Source of the DNA: Xanthomonas sp. DAR 34887
GTDB lineage: Bacteria; Pseudomonadota; Gammaproteobacteria; Xanthomonadales; Xanthomonadaceae
NCBI RefSeq assembly: GCF_041245805.1
Contig: NZ_CP162490.1
Coordinates: 4,069,001 to 4,133,000 of the forward strand
Direction: 5' to 3'
DNA length: 64,000 nt
Position numbers and translations under genes: made by a program. The notes below the pieces were generated by a model that searched no databases, was not told the DNA's origin, and worked only from the letters and a program-made list of their open reading frames with translations. Shown piece by piece: positions 36,487 through 44,692 of this stretch (the stretch's first letter is position 1; each line of letters starts with the position of its first letter).

Positions 36487-37380
36487 ATGCTCATCCGCCT
36501 CGGCTACGAGATCCGCTACCGTTTCCTGCAGCCGACCCCGGTGCTGGCGATGCTCGACATCCACGACAGCCGCCGCACCGACATCGTCGTGGCCACCGCG
36601 TTGCAGACCGAACCGGCGATCCCGCTGCGCGGCTATCGCGACCAGTTCGGCAACAGCTGCACGCGCATGCTGGCCCCGGCCGGCCTGCTGACCCTGCGCG
36701 CCGACGCGGTGGTGCGCGACAGCGGCCTGCCCGACCAGTACCGCTATGACGCACAGCAGACCCCGGTGGAGCAGTTGCCGGACGACACCCTAATGTACCT
36801 GCTCGGCAGCCGCTACTGCGAGACCGACCTGCTCAGCGGCATGGCCTGGGACCTGTTCGGCACCGCGCCGACCGGCTGGGCGCGGGTGCAGGCGATCTGC
36901 GACTACGTGCATGCGCAGATCGAATTCGGCTACGAGCACGCGCGGCCGACCAAGAGCGCGGCGCAGGCGCTGCAGGAAGGCCGCGGCGTGTGCCGCGACT
37001 TCGCCCACGCGGCGATCGCGCTATGCCGCTGCATGAACATCCCGGCGCGCTACTGCACCGGCTATCTGGGCGACATCGGCGTGCCCGCCTCGACGGCGCC
37101 GATGGATTTCTCCGGCTGGTTCGAGGCGTTCCTGGACGGGCAGTGGTACACCTTCGACGCGCGCCACAACCTGCCGCGCATCGGCCGGGTGCTGATCGCG
37201 CGCGGCCGCGACGCCGCAGACGTGGCGATCAGCAACACCTTCGGCTACAACACGCTGGAATCGTTCGTGGTGTGGACCGACGAGACCGACCAGGCCCGGC
37301 TGGATCCGCGTCCTGCCAGCGCCGCGGGGGGCGCCAGCAACGGCGCGGCGGCGCTGCAAACCGAGGGTCTTTACCTGTAG
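36487..37380 (+). CDS. Transglutaminase-like cysteine protease-fold protein
   Basis: A 297-residue cytosolic protein. The N-terminal half is the beta-rich domain that precedes bacterial transglutaminase cores (IRLGYEIRYRFLQPTPVLAM). The core has the catalytic Cys in GRGVCRDFAHAAIALCRC, His/Asp partners in WFEAFLDGQWYTFDARHNLP and DVAISNTFG. Such proteins are thought to act on peptide bonds or cross-links; substrate unknown. ATG at 36487 begins at the conserved domain. Confidence 0.85.
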   Translation: MLIRLGYEIRYRFLQPTPVLAMLDIHDSRRTDIVVATALQTEPAIPLRGYRDQFGNSCTRMLAPAGLLTLRADAVVRDSGLPDQYRYDAQQTPVEQLPDDTLMYLLGSRYCETDLLSGMAWDLFGTAPTGWARVQAICDYVHAQIEFGYEHARPTKSAAQALQEGRGVCRDFAHAAIALCRCMNIPARYCTGYLGDIGVPASTAPMDFSGWFEAFLDGQWYTFDARHNLPRIGRVLIARGRDAADVAISNTFGYNTLESFVVWTDETDQARLDPRPASAAGGASNGAAALQTEGLYL

Positions 37381-37697
37381 GGCGCTTTCGCCCCAGGCGT
37401 AGCCGCCTCATCCCGCAGTGACGTGCGGGATCGGAGCATTGGTCGCGGCTGGCCGAGCATCGGTCGCGACGGACAGGCCGGCATTTGTGGGAGGGACTTC
37501 AGTCCCGACTGCAGCGCACTGTCGGCACTTCGCCAGCGCCTTCGTCACCCCGCCGACCAGCTCTTCCCGAAAAGCGCCATGGTCCCGTCGCGAAAGAAGC
37601 GGCGCGCGCTGCATGGCCGGCGCCGACACACCACGGCAAGAGCGCGCAAACGCCGCCCCTTAGCATCGCCGGACTCGTCGCCAGTCGGAGTTTTGCC
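37381..37697. other. Intergenic region with one variant REP
   Basis: About 320 bp. The only clear feature is the variant REP at 37486-37509 (core GGGACTTCAGTCCC), preceded by two short GGTCGCG pieces that look like decayed REP ends. No gene is supported. Confidence 0.6.
37486..37509 (+). repeat. Variant REP unit (GGGACTTCAGTCCC core)
   Basis: A single intact copy of the second REP family, with flanks TGTGGGA and GAC. The same type forms the inverted pair at 10698-10753 and the left end of composite copy A. Confidence 0.88.
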
Positions 37698-38390
37698 GTG
37701 CCCGTTCGCCGTCGCTGTCCACCTCTTCTGCTGCTGGTGCTGATGCTGCAGGTCCCGGCGTTCGCGCAACAGGTGGCCACCGACCCGCCGACGCAATGGC
37801 AGGCCGATGCCAAGGCCAACAAAAAAGCCGCCAAGCAGGCCGAAAAGGCCGCCGAACGCGCGCTGCCGCGGCAAAAGGGCTCTGGCGGCCCCGCGCCCGA
37901 CGGCGAAGGCCCCGGCGGCGGTCGCGGCGGCCCACCGGGCGGTCCAGGCGGCGAAGGCGGCCCGCCGGGCGGCCCTCCCGGCGGTGGATCCGGCGCACGC
38001 CGTTCCAACGGTCCGCTGCAGATGCTGCGTCCGGAGATGGACTTCGCCGCGCCGCTGAGCGACACGCTGCTGCTGTACCGCACCCGCGAATCGGTGGTGT
38101 TCGGCCGCCCTGACAGCAGCGAGGTGGTGATCCTGCCGCTGTCCGGCGCGCGCGTGCAGATCGCGCCCGGGGTGCAGGCGCTGCTGCACGACAATCCCGA
38201 CGGCATGGTGGTGGAAATCAGCACCAGCAACGGCATCCGCGTGTCCTACCGCTACACCGCCGATGCGCAGGATGCGGACAGCCTGCGCGTGCATATCCGC
38301 GCCGAAGGCCATGCCGAATCGCAGCGCGGCGGCGTGTTCGAAGTCGATCGCATGTATCACCGGGCAAACGCGGCAAAAAGGAAGGGCTGA
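37698..38390 (+). CDS. Secreted protein with Gly/Pro-rich linker, unknown function
   Basis: A 230-residue exported protein: a signal peptide (LLLLVLMLQVPAFAQQ), a Lys/Ala-rich helix (ANKKAAKQAEKAAERALP), a low-complexity Gly/Pro segment of about 45 residues (GGRGGPPGGPGGEGGPPGGP), and a C-terminal beta-rich domain (EMDFAAPLSDTLLLYRTRES; VQIAPGVQALLHDNPDGMVV). I do not recognise the last domain. The GTG at 37698 is chosen because it begins the signal peptide; no ATG lies before the hydrophobic core. Confidence 0.7.
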   Translation: MPVRRRCPPLLLLVLMLQVPAFAQQVATDPPTQWQADAKANKKAAKQAEKAAERALPRQKGSGGPAPDGEGPGGGRGGPPGGPGGEGGPPGGPPGGGSGARRSNGPLQMLRPEMDFAAPLSDTLLLYRTRESVVFGRPDSSEVVILPLSGARVQIAPGVQALLHDNPDGMVVEISTSNGIRVSYRYTADAQDADSLRVHIRAEGHAESQRGGVFEVDRMYHRANAAKRKG

Positions 38391-38531
38391 GGGGGGCGCC
38401 ACAACCGGCAGCGACGGCCACGCGCAGGCGCAAGCCGATGGCGGATGCCGCGCGGCCGGCCGGAACCGGGCAGACGGTGCGGGCGTTGCCGCATGCCGTG
38501 CGCCGCCGATGCGGCACACGGCGTGCCGGCC

Positions 38532-39473
38532 TCAGGCGAAGGCGTCGGTGGCGCGCACCAGGGCGTCGACGTTCTCCACCTCGAACGCGGAATGGCCGGC
38601 GCTCGGCGTGATCTGCAGCGTCGCCTTCGGCCACGCCTTGTGCAGCTCCCACGCGCTCTGCAGCGGGCACACCACGTCGTAGCGGCCCTGCACGATCACC
38701 CCGGGGATGTCGGCGATCCTGCCCGCGTCGCGCAGCAACTGGTCTTCCACCTCGAAGAAGCCGCCATTGACGAAGTAGTGGTTCTCGATGCGCGCGAACG
38801 CCAGCGCGAACTGCGCGTCCTCGTGGCCGCTGACGAAATCCGCATCCACGTGCAGGAAGCTGGTGGCGCCTTCCCACACGCTCCACGCGCGCGCCGCGGC
38901 CAGGCGCGTGGCCTGGTCGTCGCTGGTCAGGCGGCGGTGGAAGGCGGAGATCAGGTCGGCGCGCTCCACCGGCGGGATCGCCGCGACGTAGTGTTCCCAG
39001 GCATCGGGGAACAGACGGCTGGCGCCTTCCTGGTAGAACCACTCCAGTTCCCAGCGGCGCAGCATGAAGATGCCGCGCAGCACCAGCTCGGTGACGCGCT
39101 GCGGATGGGTCTGCGCATAGGCCAGCGCCAAGGTCGAGCCCCAGCTGCCGCCGAACACCTGCCAGCGTTCGATGCCGAGCGTTTCGCGCAGCTTCTCGAT
39201 GTCGGCGACCAGATCCCAGGTGGTGTTGTCGACCAGGTCCGCATGCGGCGTGGAGCGGCCGGCGCCGCGCTGGTCGAACAGTACGATGCGGTACTTGGCC
39301 GGATCGTGGAAGCGGCGCATCTTGGTATTGCAACCGCCGCCCGGCCCGCCGTGCAGCAGCACCACCGGCTTGCCCTGCGGGTTGCCGCACTGTTCGTAGT
39401 ACAGCGTGTGGCGCGCGTCCACCGGCAGCATGCCGCTGTCGAACGGTTCGATCTCGGGATATAGCGTACGCAT
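38532..39473 (-). CDS. pip: Proline iminopeptidase
   Basis: A 313-residue alpha/beta hydrolase that removes N-terminal proline. The oxyanion region VLLHGGPGGGCNTKM, the nucleophile elbow VFGGSWGSTLALAY and the C-terminal catalytic His in PSAGHSAFEVEN are present. Length and motifs match the well-studied Xanthomonas enzyme. It is monocistronic, 87 bp downstream of prmC on the same strand. Confidence 0.95.
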   Translation of the reverse strand: MRTLYPEIEPFDSGMLPVDARHTLYYEQCGNPQGKPVVLLHGGPGGGCNTKMRRFHDPAKYRIVLFDQRGAGRSTPHADLVDNTTWDLVADIEKLRETLGIERWQVFGGSWGSTLALAYAQTHPQRVTELVLRGIFMLRRWELEWFYQEGASRLFPDAWEHYVAAIPPVERADLISAFHRRLTSDDQATRLAAARAWSVWEGATSFLHVDADFVSGHEDAQFALAFARIENHYFVNGGFFEVEDQLLRDAGRIADIPGVIVQGRYDVVCPLQSAWELHKAWPKATLQITPSAGHSAFEVENVDALVRATDAFA

Positions 39474-39560
39474 GGCGGTTCCTGCGGAAAAACCCGATTT
39501 TAGCGAGGAAGCGGCGGCACCGCCCGCGCCTGCATCCAGACGCAGCCGTCAGCGATCGCC

Positions 39561-40394
39561 TCAATCAGCCAGCCAACGCCCCAACGTGACCCGGTCGCGC
39601 GCTTCCAGGTCCTGGTGGGTCGCCACGGCATCGAAGCCCGCATCGGCCAGCAGCGCGCGCACGGCCTCGCCCTGCTCCCAGCCATGCTCCAGCAGCAGCC
39701 AGCCGCCCGGCAGCAGGTGCGCCGATGCGCCGGCGGCGATGATGCGGATGTCGTCCAGCCCGTCGGCACCGGATGCCAGTGCGCTGGCCGGTTCGTAGCG
39801 CAGGTCGCCCTGCGCCAGATGCGGGTCGCCGGCGGCAATGTACGGCGGATTGCTGGCGATCAGGTCGAAACGCTGGCCGGCCAGCGGCGCCAGCCAGGGG
39901 CCGTGGGCGAAGCGGACGTTGTGCAGGCCGTGCGCACGCGCATTGGCGTGCGCCACCGCCAGCGCCGCTTCGCTCAGGTCGGTGGCCAGCACCTGCGCCT
40001 GCGGCCGCTCGCTGGCCAGCGCCAGCGCGATGGCGCCGCTGCCGGTGCCCAGGTCGGCGGCGCGGCGGCCCGGCACCGTGTCCAGGCGCTCCAGCGCCAG
40101 TTCCACCAGGCGCTCGGTGTCGGCGCGCGGGATCAGCGTGGCCGGGCCGACCGCCAGGTCCAGCGTCCAGAAACCGCGGCGGCCGGTCAGGTAGGCCACC
40201 GGCTCGCCCTGCGCGCGCCGCGCCAGCAGGGCGCCGAAGCGCTCGGCGGCATCGGCGGGCAGCGGGTCGCGGGCGTGCGCGAACAGCCAGGCGCGGTCGC
40301 GCTGCAGGGCGTGGACCAGCAAGGCTTCGGCGTCGGCGCGGTCGATTTGCGCGCTAGCCGCGCGCAACAGGGACTCGGAGGTGGGGGCGTTCAT
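39561..40394 (-). CDS. prmC: Release-factor glutamine methyltransferase
   Basis: A 277-residue SAM-dependent enzyme that methylates the Gln of the GGQ motif in RF1 and RF2. It has the helical N-terminal domain (RADAEALLVHALQRDRAWLF), SAM motif ADLGTGSGAIALALA and catalytic LIASNPPYIAAGD. The ATG at 40394 is preferred over an upstream extension. Its substrate PrfA is encoded at 4745-5830, so the usual prfA-prmC linkage is broken in this genome. Confidence 0.95.
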   Translation of the reverse strand: MNAPTSESLLRAASAQIDRADAEALLVHALQRDRAWLFAHARDPLPADAAERFGALLARRAQGEPVAYLTGRRGFWTLDLAVGPATLIPRADTERLVELALERLDTVPGRRAADLGTGSGAIALALASERPQAQVLATDLSEAALAVAHANARAHGLHNVRFAHGPWLAPLAGQRFDLIASNPPYIAAGDPHLAQGDLRYEPASALASGADGLDDIRIIAAGASAHLLPGGWLLLEHGWEQGEAVRALLADAGFDAVATHQDLEARDRVTLGRWLAD

Positions 40395-40494
40395 CGACGT
40401 CACGATGCCGCAGCGGTCCGGAAAAGCCAACGTGGTAGAACGTCGGACCTGCGCGTTCCCCCGCAGCGCAGCAAAGAGCCAGGCTTGAATAGCG

Positions 40495-40531
40495 ATAGGC
40501 ACGACCTATCTATTCAATTCCATCAATCGAT
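40495..40531 (+). promoter_or_regulatory. OxyR operator of ahpC
   Basis: Four tetranucleotides spaced by seven bases, ATAG-n7-CTAT-n7-ATTC-n7-CGAT, match the OxyR consensus ATAG-n7-CTAT-n7-ATAG-n7-CTAT perfectly in the left half and partly in the right. The site ends immediately before the -35 box of ahpC, where OxyR is known to activate. The gene for OxyR is 2.5 kb downstream. Confidence 0.8.
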
Positions 40532-40560
40532 TTGAGGTATCTATCGCCCCCTCCTATCAT
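40532..40560 (+). promoter_or_regulatory. Sigma-70 promoter of ahpC
   Basis: TTGAGG (-35, 40532-40537) and TATCAT (-10, 40555-40560) are separated by exactly 17 bp. Transcription would start near 40567, leaving a leader of about 40 bases before the ahpC ATG. Confidence 0.75.
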
Positions 40561-40608
40561 GAGCCTCGTTCTATCCCCCGTCCCCCTTCGCAACCACGAG
40601 GAAACTCC

Positions 40609-41172
40609 ATGTCTCTGATCAACACCCAGGTCCAGCCGTTCAAGGCCAACGCTTACAAGAACGGCGAATTCATCGAAGTCACCGACGCGGACCTGAAGGG
40701 CAAGTGGTCGGTGCTGATCTTCATGCCGGCCGCCTTCACCTTCAACTGCCCGACCGAAGTGGAAGACGCCGCCGACAACTACGCCGAGTTCCAGAAGATC
40801 GGCGCCGAGGTCTACATCGTCACCACCGACACCCACTTCTCGCACAAGGTGTGGCACGAGACTTCGCCGGCCGTCGGCAAGGCGCAGTTCCCGCTGGTCG
40901 GCGACCCGACCCACCAGCTGACCCGCGCGTTCGGCGTGCACATCGACGAGGAAGGCCTGGCCCTGCGCGGCACCTTCGTGATCAACCCGGAAGGCGTGAT
41001 CAAGACCCTCGAAATCCACGACAACGCGATCGCCCGCGACGTCACCGAGACCCTGCGCAAGCTCAAGGCCGCGCAGTTCGTCGCCTCGCACCCGGGCGAA
41101 GTGTGCCCGGCCAAGTGGAAGGAAGGCGAAAAGACCCTGAAGCCGTCGCTGGACCTGGTCGGCAAGATCTAA
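40609..41172 (+). CDS. ahpC: Alkyl hydroperoxide reductase subunit C
   Basis: A 187-residue typical 2-Cys peroxiredoxin that reduces H2O2 and organic peroxides. Peroxidatic Cys47 is in AFTFNCPTEVED and resolving Cys166 in GEVCPAKWKEG; length equals that of the E. coli enzyme. AhpF, its reductase, is the next gene. An OxyR site and sigma-70 promoter lie directly upstream. Confidence 0.98.
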   Translation: MSLINTQVQPFKANAYKNGEFIEVTDADLKGKWSVLIFMPAAFTFNCPTEVEDAADNYAEFQKIGAEVYIVTTDTHFSHKVWHETSPAVGKAQFPLVGDPTHQLTRAFGVHIDEEGLALRGTFVINPEGVIKTLEIHDNAIARDVTETLRKLKAAQFVASHPGEVCPAKWKEGEKTLKPSLDLVGKI

Positions 41173-41374
41173 GCCGCGCCCCACTCCCATCTCCGCCGCT
41201 TCGGCGGGGGTGGGGGTGAACCGCAGCCCGCGTCGCGGCCGCTACGCCCGCCTCACGCCAGCCACCGGCAGCGCGCGCCGGCTGCGGTTCACCCCTCCTC
41301 CCAATTCTTTACGGCGGTCTGCCCCTGCGGCAGCAACGCCTTCCCTTCGCTTTGCCCATCGCCAGGAGTCCGCC
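41173..41374 (+). other. ahpC-ahpF spacer with hairpin
   Basis: A 200-bp gap. Just past the ahpC stop, CCGCCG and CGGCGG pair around CTT (41193-41207), with flanking CCCCAC and GTGGGG able to extend the stem. No T-run follows. This could attenuate transcription or protect ahpC mRNA, giving more AhpC than AhpF; that is inference. Confidence 0.5.
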
Positions 41375-42964
41375 ATGTTGGATGCCGATCTGAAAACCCA
41401 GTTGAAGGCTTACCTGGAGCGGGTCGTTCGGCCCATCCACATCACCGCGTCGGTCGACGACGGCGCCAAGTCGCGCGAGATGCTCGACCTGCTCGAAGAC
41501 CTGGTGCTGCTGTCCGACAAGATCAGCCTGGACGTGCACCGCGACAGCGGCGAGCGCACCCCGTCGTTCGCGCTGACCAGCCCCGGCCACGACATCCACC
41601 TGCGCTTCGCCGGGCTGCCGCTGGGCCACGAGTTCACCTCGCTGGTGCTGGCGCTGCTGCAGGTCGGCGGGCATCCGTCCAAGGCCACCGCCGAGGTCAT
41701 CGAGCAGGTGCGCAACCTGCCCGGCGAATACGTGTTCGAAACCTATTTCTCGCTGTCCTGCCAGAACTGCCCGGACGTGGTGCAGGCGCTGAACCTGGCC
41801 GCGGTGCTGAATCCGAACATCAAGCATGTGGCGATCGACGGCGCACTGTTCCAGGACGAGGTGGAGGCGCGGCAGATCATGTCGGTGCCCACCGTATATC
41901 TCAACGGCGAGGTGTTCGACCAGGGCCGCATGAGCCTGGAGCAGATCGTGGCCAAGCTCGATACCGGCGCGGCCAAGCGCGATGCGGCCAACATCGCGGC
42001 CAAGGCGCCGTTCGACGTGCTGGTGATCGGCGGCGGCCCGGCCGGCGCGTCGGCGGCGATCTATGCCGCGCGCAAGGGCATCCGCACCGGCGTGGCGGCC
42101 GAGCGCTTCGGCGGCCAGGTGCTGGACACCATGGCGATCGAGAACTTCATTTCGGTGCAGGAGACCGAAGGCCCGAAGATGGCCGCGGCGCTGGAGCAGC
42201 ACGTGCGCCAGTACGACGTGGACATCATGAACCTGCAGCGCGCCGAGCAGCTGATTCCGGCCGGCGCCGACGGCCTGGTCGAGATCAAGCTGGCCAACGG
42301 CGCGTCGCTGAAGAGCCGCAGCGTGATCCTGTCCACCGGCGCGCGCTGGCGGCAGATGAACGTGCCCGGCGAGGACCAGTACCGCAACAAGGGCGTGGCC
42401 TACTGCCCGCATTGCGACGGCCCGCTGTTCAAGGGCAAGCGCGTGGCGGTGATCGGCGGCGGCAATTCCGGCGTGGAAGCGGCGATCGATCTGGCCGGCA
42501 TCGTCAGCCACGTGACCCTGGTCGAGTTCGACGGCAAGCTGCGCGCCGACGAAGTCCTGCAGCGCAAGCTGCGCAGCCTGGGCAACGTGGACATCCTGGT
42601 CAACGCGCAGAGCACCGAAGTGCTCGGCGACGGCAGCAAGGTCACCGGCCTGGTCTACAGGGACCGCGTTGGCGGCGACGTCCACCGTGTGGCGCTGGAA
42701 GGCATTTTCGTGCAGATCGGCCTGCTGCCCAACACCGAATGGCTGCAGGGCACGGTGGCGCTGTCGCCGCGCGGCGAGATCGTAGTCGACGACCGCGGCC
42801 AGACCTCGCTGCCCGGCGTGTTCGCCGCCGGCGATGCCACCACGGTGCCGTACAAGCAGATCATCATCGCCATGGGCGAAGGCTCCAAGGCGGCGCTGAG
42901 CGCGTTCGACCACCTGATCCGCAGCAGTGCGCCGGTCAGCAGCGCGGTCGCCGAAGCGGCCTGA
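41375..42964 (+). CDS. ahpF: Alkyl hydroperoxide reductase subunit F
   Basis: A 529-residue flavoprotein that passes electrons from NADH to AhpC. The N-terminal double thioredoxin fold carries Cys129/Cys132 (SCQNCPDVVQ), at the same numbers as in E. coli. The thioredoxin-reductase-like part has FAD motif VLVIGGGPAGASAAIYAARK and the second disulfide CPHCDGPLFKGK. The open frame begins earlier, but ATG at 41375 gives the family N-terminus MLDADLKTQLKAYLERV. Confidence 0.98.
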   Translation: MLDADLKTQLKAYLERVVRPIHITASVDDGAKSREMLDLLEDLVLLSDKISLDVHRDSGERTPSFALTSPGHDIHLRFAGLPLGHEFTSLVLALLQVGGHPSKATAEVIEQVRNLPGEYVFETYFSLSCQNCPDVVQALNLAAVLNPNIKHVAIDGALFQDEVEARQIMSVPTVYLNGEVFDQGRMSLEQIVAKLDTGAAKRDAANIAAKAPFDVLVIGGGPAGASAAIYAARKGIRTGVAAERFGGQVLDTMAIENFISVQETEGPKMAAALEQHVRQYDVDIMNLQRAEQLIPAGADGLVEIKLANGASLKSRSVILSTGARWRQMNVPGEDQYRNKGVAYCPHCDGPLFKGKRVAVIGGGNSGVEAAIDLAGIVSHVTLVEFDGKLRADEVLQRKLRSLGNVDILVNAQSTEVLGDGSKVTGLVYRDRVGGDVHRVALEGIFVQIGLLPNTEWLQGTVALSPRGEIVVDDRGQTSLPGVFAAGDATTVPYKQIIIAMGEGSKAALSAFDHLIRSSAPVSSAVAEAA

Positions 42965-42973
42965 TCCGCGACC

Positions 42974-43000
42974 GCCCCGCGCCGCGACCCGGCGCGGGGC
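42974..43000. terminator. Hairpin between ahpF and oxyR
   Basis: A perfect 10-bp GC stem (GCCCCGCGCC against GGCGCGGGGC) with a 7-base loop lies 9 bp after the ahpF stop. No T-run follows, so it may slow rather than end transcription into oxyR. Confidence 0.45.
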
Positions 43001-43058
43001 CTATGCTGTCCAGGGGGCGACTGGCCCCACGCCGAGCGCACCGCCAAGGAACCTGCCG

Positions 43059-44027
43059 ATGAACCTGCGTGATCTGAAATACCTGGTGGCGCTGGCCGAT
43101 CACAAGCATTTCGGGCGCGCCGCGGCGGCCTGTTTCGTCAGCCAGCCGACGCTGTCCACGCAGATCAAGAAGCTCGAGGACGAACTGGGCGTGCCGCTGG
43201 TCGAGCGCGCGCCGCGCAAGGTCATGCTGACCCCGGCCGGGCGCGAGGCGGCCAGCCGCGCGCGCGGCATCGTCGCCGAGATCGAGCAGATGAAGGAAGC
43301 GGCGCGGCGCAGTCAGGACCCGGAAGCGGGCACGGTGCGCCTGGGCATCTTCCCGACGCTGGGCCCGTACCTGCTGCCGCACGTGATCCCGGGCATCCGC
43401 GAGCGCTTCCCGCAACTGGAGCTGCTGCTGATCGAGGAAAAGAGCGACGTGCTGCTGACCCGGTTGCGCGAAGGCCGGCTGGATGCGGCGCTGCTCGCGC
43501 TGCCGCTGCACGACGACCAGTTGCACACCGAATTCCTGTTCGAGGAACCGTTCGTGCTGGCGGTGCCCGATACCCATCCGCTGGCCAAGCGCGATTCCCT
43601 GAGCCTGAGCGAACTGCATCAGCAACGGCTGCTGCTGCTTGAAGATGGCCATTGCCTGCGCGAGCAGGCCCTGGACGTGTGCCACCTGTCCGGCGCGCTG
43701 GAAAAAGCCGAATTCCAGGCCACCAGCCTGGAAACGCTGCGGCAGATGGTGGCCGCCAATGTCGGCGTGACCTTGCTGCCGCTGCTGGCGGTGCAGCCGC
43801 CGGTGACCAACTCGTCCAACATCCATCTGCTGCGCTTCGACGATGCCTCCGGCCCGAGCCGGCGCATCGCGATGCTGTGGCGCCGCAGCTCGGCGATGAG
43901 CGATTTCCTGGAGCAGTTGGCGACGCTGTTCAAGACGCTGCCCGAAGCGCTGCTGTCGGCCAAGGCCGCGCCTAGCGCAGCCACCGCCCCCGTCGCCGAC
44001 GCGCCGCCACGCGTCGCCGCACTCTGA
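43059..44027 (+). CDS. oxyR: Peroxide-sensing regulator OxyR
   Basis: A 322-residue LysR-type activator. The winged HTH is in FGRAAAACFVSQPTLSTQIK. The redox-switch cysteines fall at Cys199 and Cys208 (EDGHCLREQALDVCHL), the very positions known in E. coli. It should activate ahpC through the site at 40495-40531. The ahpC-ahpF-oxyR order is established in Xanthomonas. The C-terminal ~20 residues are Ala/Pro-rich. Confidence 0.97.
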   Translation: MNLRDLKYLVALADHKHFGRAAAACFVSQPTLSTQIKKLEDELGVPLVERAPRKVMLTPAGREAASRARGIVAEIEQMKEAARRSQDPEAGTVRLGIFPTLGPYLLPHVIPGIRERFPQLELLLIEEKSDVLLTRLREGRLDAALLALPLHDDQLHTEFLFEEPFVLAVPDTHPLAKRDSLSLSELHQQRLLLLEDGHCLREQALDVCHLSGALEKAEFQATSLETLRQMVAANVGVTLLPLLAVQPPVTNSSNIHLLRFDDASGPSRRIAMLWRRSSAMSDFLEQLATLFKTLPEALLSAKAAPSAATAPVADAPPRVAAL

Positions 44028-44071
44028 GCCCAGCGCGGCAGCGTCGCGGCAATCGGCGCCGGCGGCGCTAA

Positions 44072-44198
44072 CGTCCGGTACGGCCGGACGATGCGACAAT
44101 CCCCCATGCCTGCTGTCTGAGCATTGCGATCGGCCCAATGGCCGACCGCGTGCGACAGCCAGCGCCATCCCGGCGGCGCCTCGCAGCGCCGCCTTTTT
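44072..44198 (+). promoter_or_regulatory. Structured leader and terminator ahead of rnk
   Basis: Three stems occur in order. They are CGTCCGG/CCGGACG (44072-44090); TCGGCC/GGCCGA with loop CAAT (44130-44145), enclosed by GCTGTC/GACAGC (44112-44159); and GGCGGCGC/GCGCCGCC followed by TTTTT (44172-44198). The last is a textbook rho-independent terminator, yet the rnk start codon is only 20 bp beyond it. It either ends oxyR, or forms an attenuator for a promoter within 44028-44170. Confidence 0.65.
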
Positions 44199-44218
44199 CA
44201 TGACCCAAGGAGTTTGCC

Positions 44219-44647
44219 ATGTCCTCTCAACCGCAAAGCGGCCTGCCCCCTTCGCTGATCGTGTCCAGCCACGACCTGGCCCGTCTGGAGGCCTTGCTCG
44301 AATCGCCCGCACTGAAGCAGCACCCGGCCGCGCTCGCGCTGGGCGAAGAACTCGGCCGCGCCACCGTGGTGCCGCCCGAACAGATTCCCACCGGCATCGT
44401 CACCATGCACTCGCGCGTGGAATGCGAAGACGAACTGCACGGCGAACGCCACCAGTTGACCCTGGTCTATCCACACGAAGCCGATGCCGCGCAAGGCCGC
44501 ATCTCGGTGCTGGCGCCGGTCGGCAGCGCCCTGCTCGGCCTGGCCGTGGGCCAGTCGATCGACTGGCAGGCCCCCGGCGGCCGCGCGCTGCGGCTGCGCG
44601 TGCTCGCGGTGCAGCCGGCAAGCGACTTCGCGCACGCGGCGGGTTAA
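44219..44647 (+). CDS. rnk: Regulator of nucleoside diphosphate kinase, GreA/B-like
   Basis: A 142-residue Rnk-type protein: a short helical N-terminus (LIVSSHDLARLEALLESPAL) and the GreA/GreB C-terminal FKBP-like domain (IVTMHSRVECED, LTLVYPHEADAAQGRISVLA, PVGSALLGLAVGQSIDW). Rnk binds RNA polymerase but lacks the Gre coiled coil. AAGGAG precedes the ATG. It sits between oxyR and tal with a terminator-like leader. Confidence 0.9.
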   Translation: MSSQPQSGLPPSLIVSSHDLARLEALLESPALKQHPAALALGEELGRATVVPPEQIPTGIVTMHSRVECEDELHGERHQLTLVYPHEADAAQGRISVLAPVGSALLGLAVGQSIDWQAPGGRALRLRVLAVQPASDFAHAAG

Positions 44648-44692
44648 CGTGCGCGGGCTTATCCTTCACTCCACCCGTTCCGAGAACTATCG

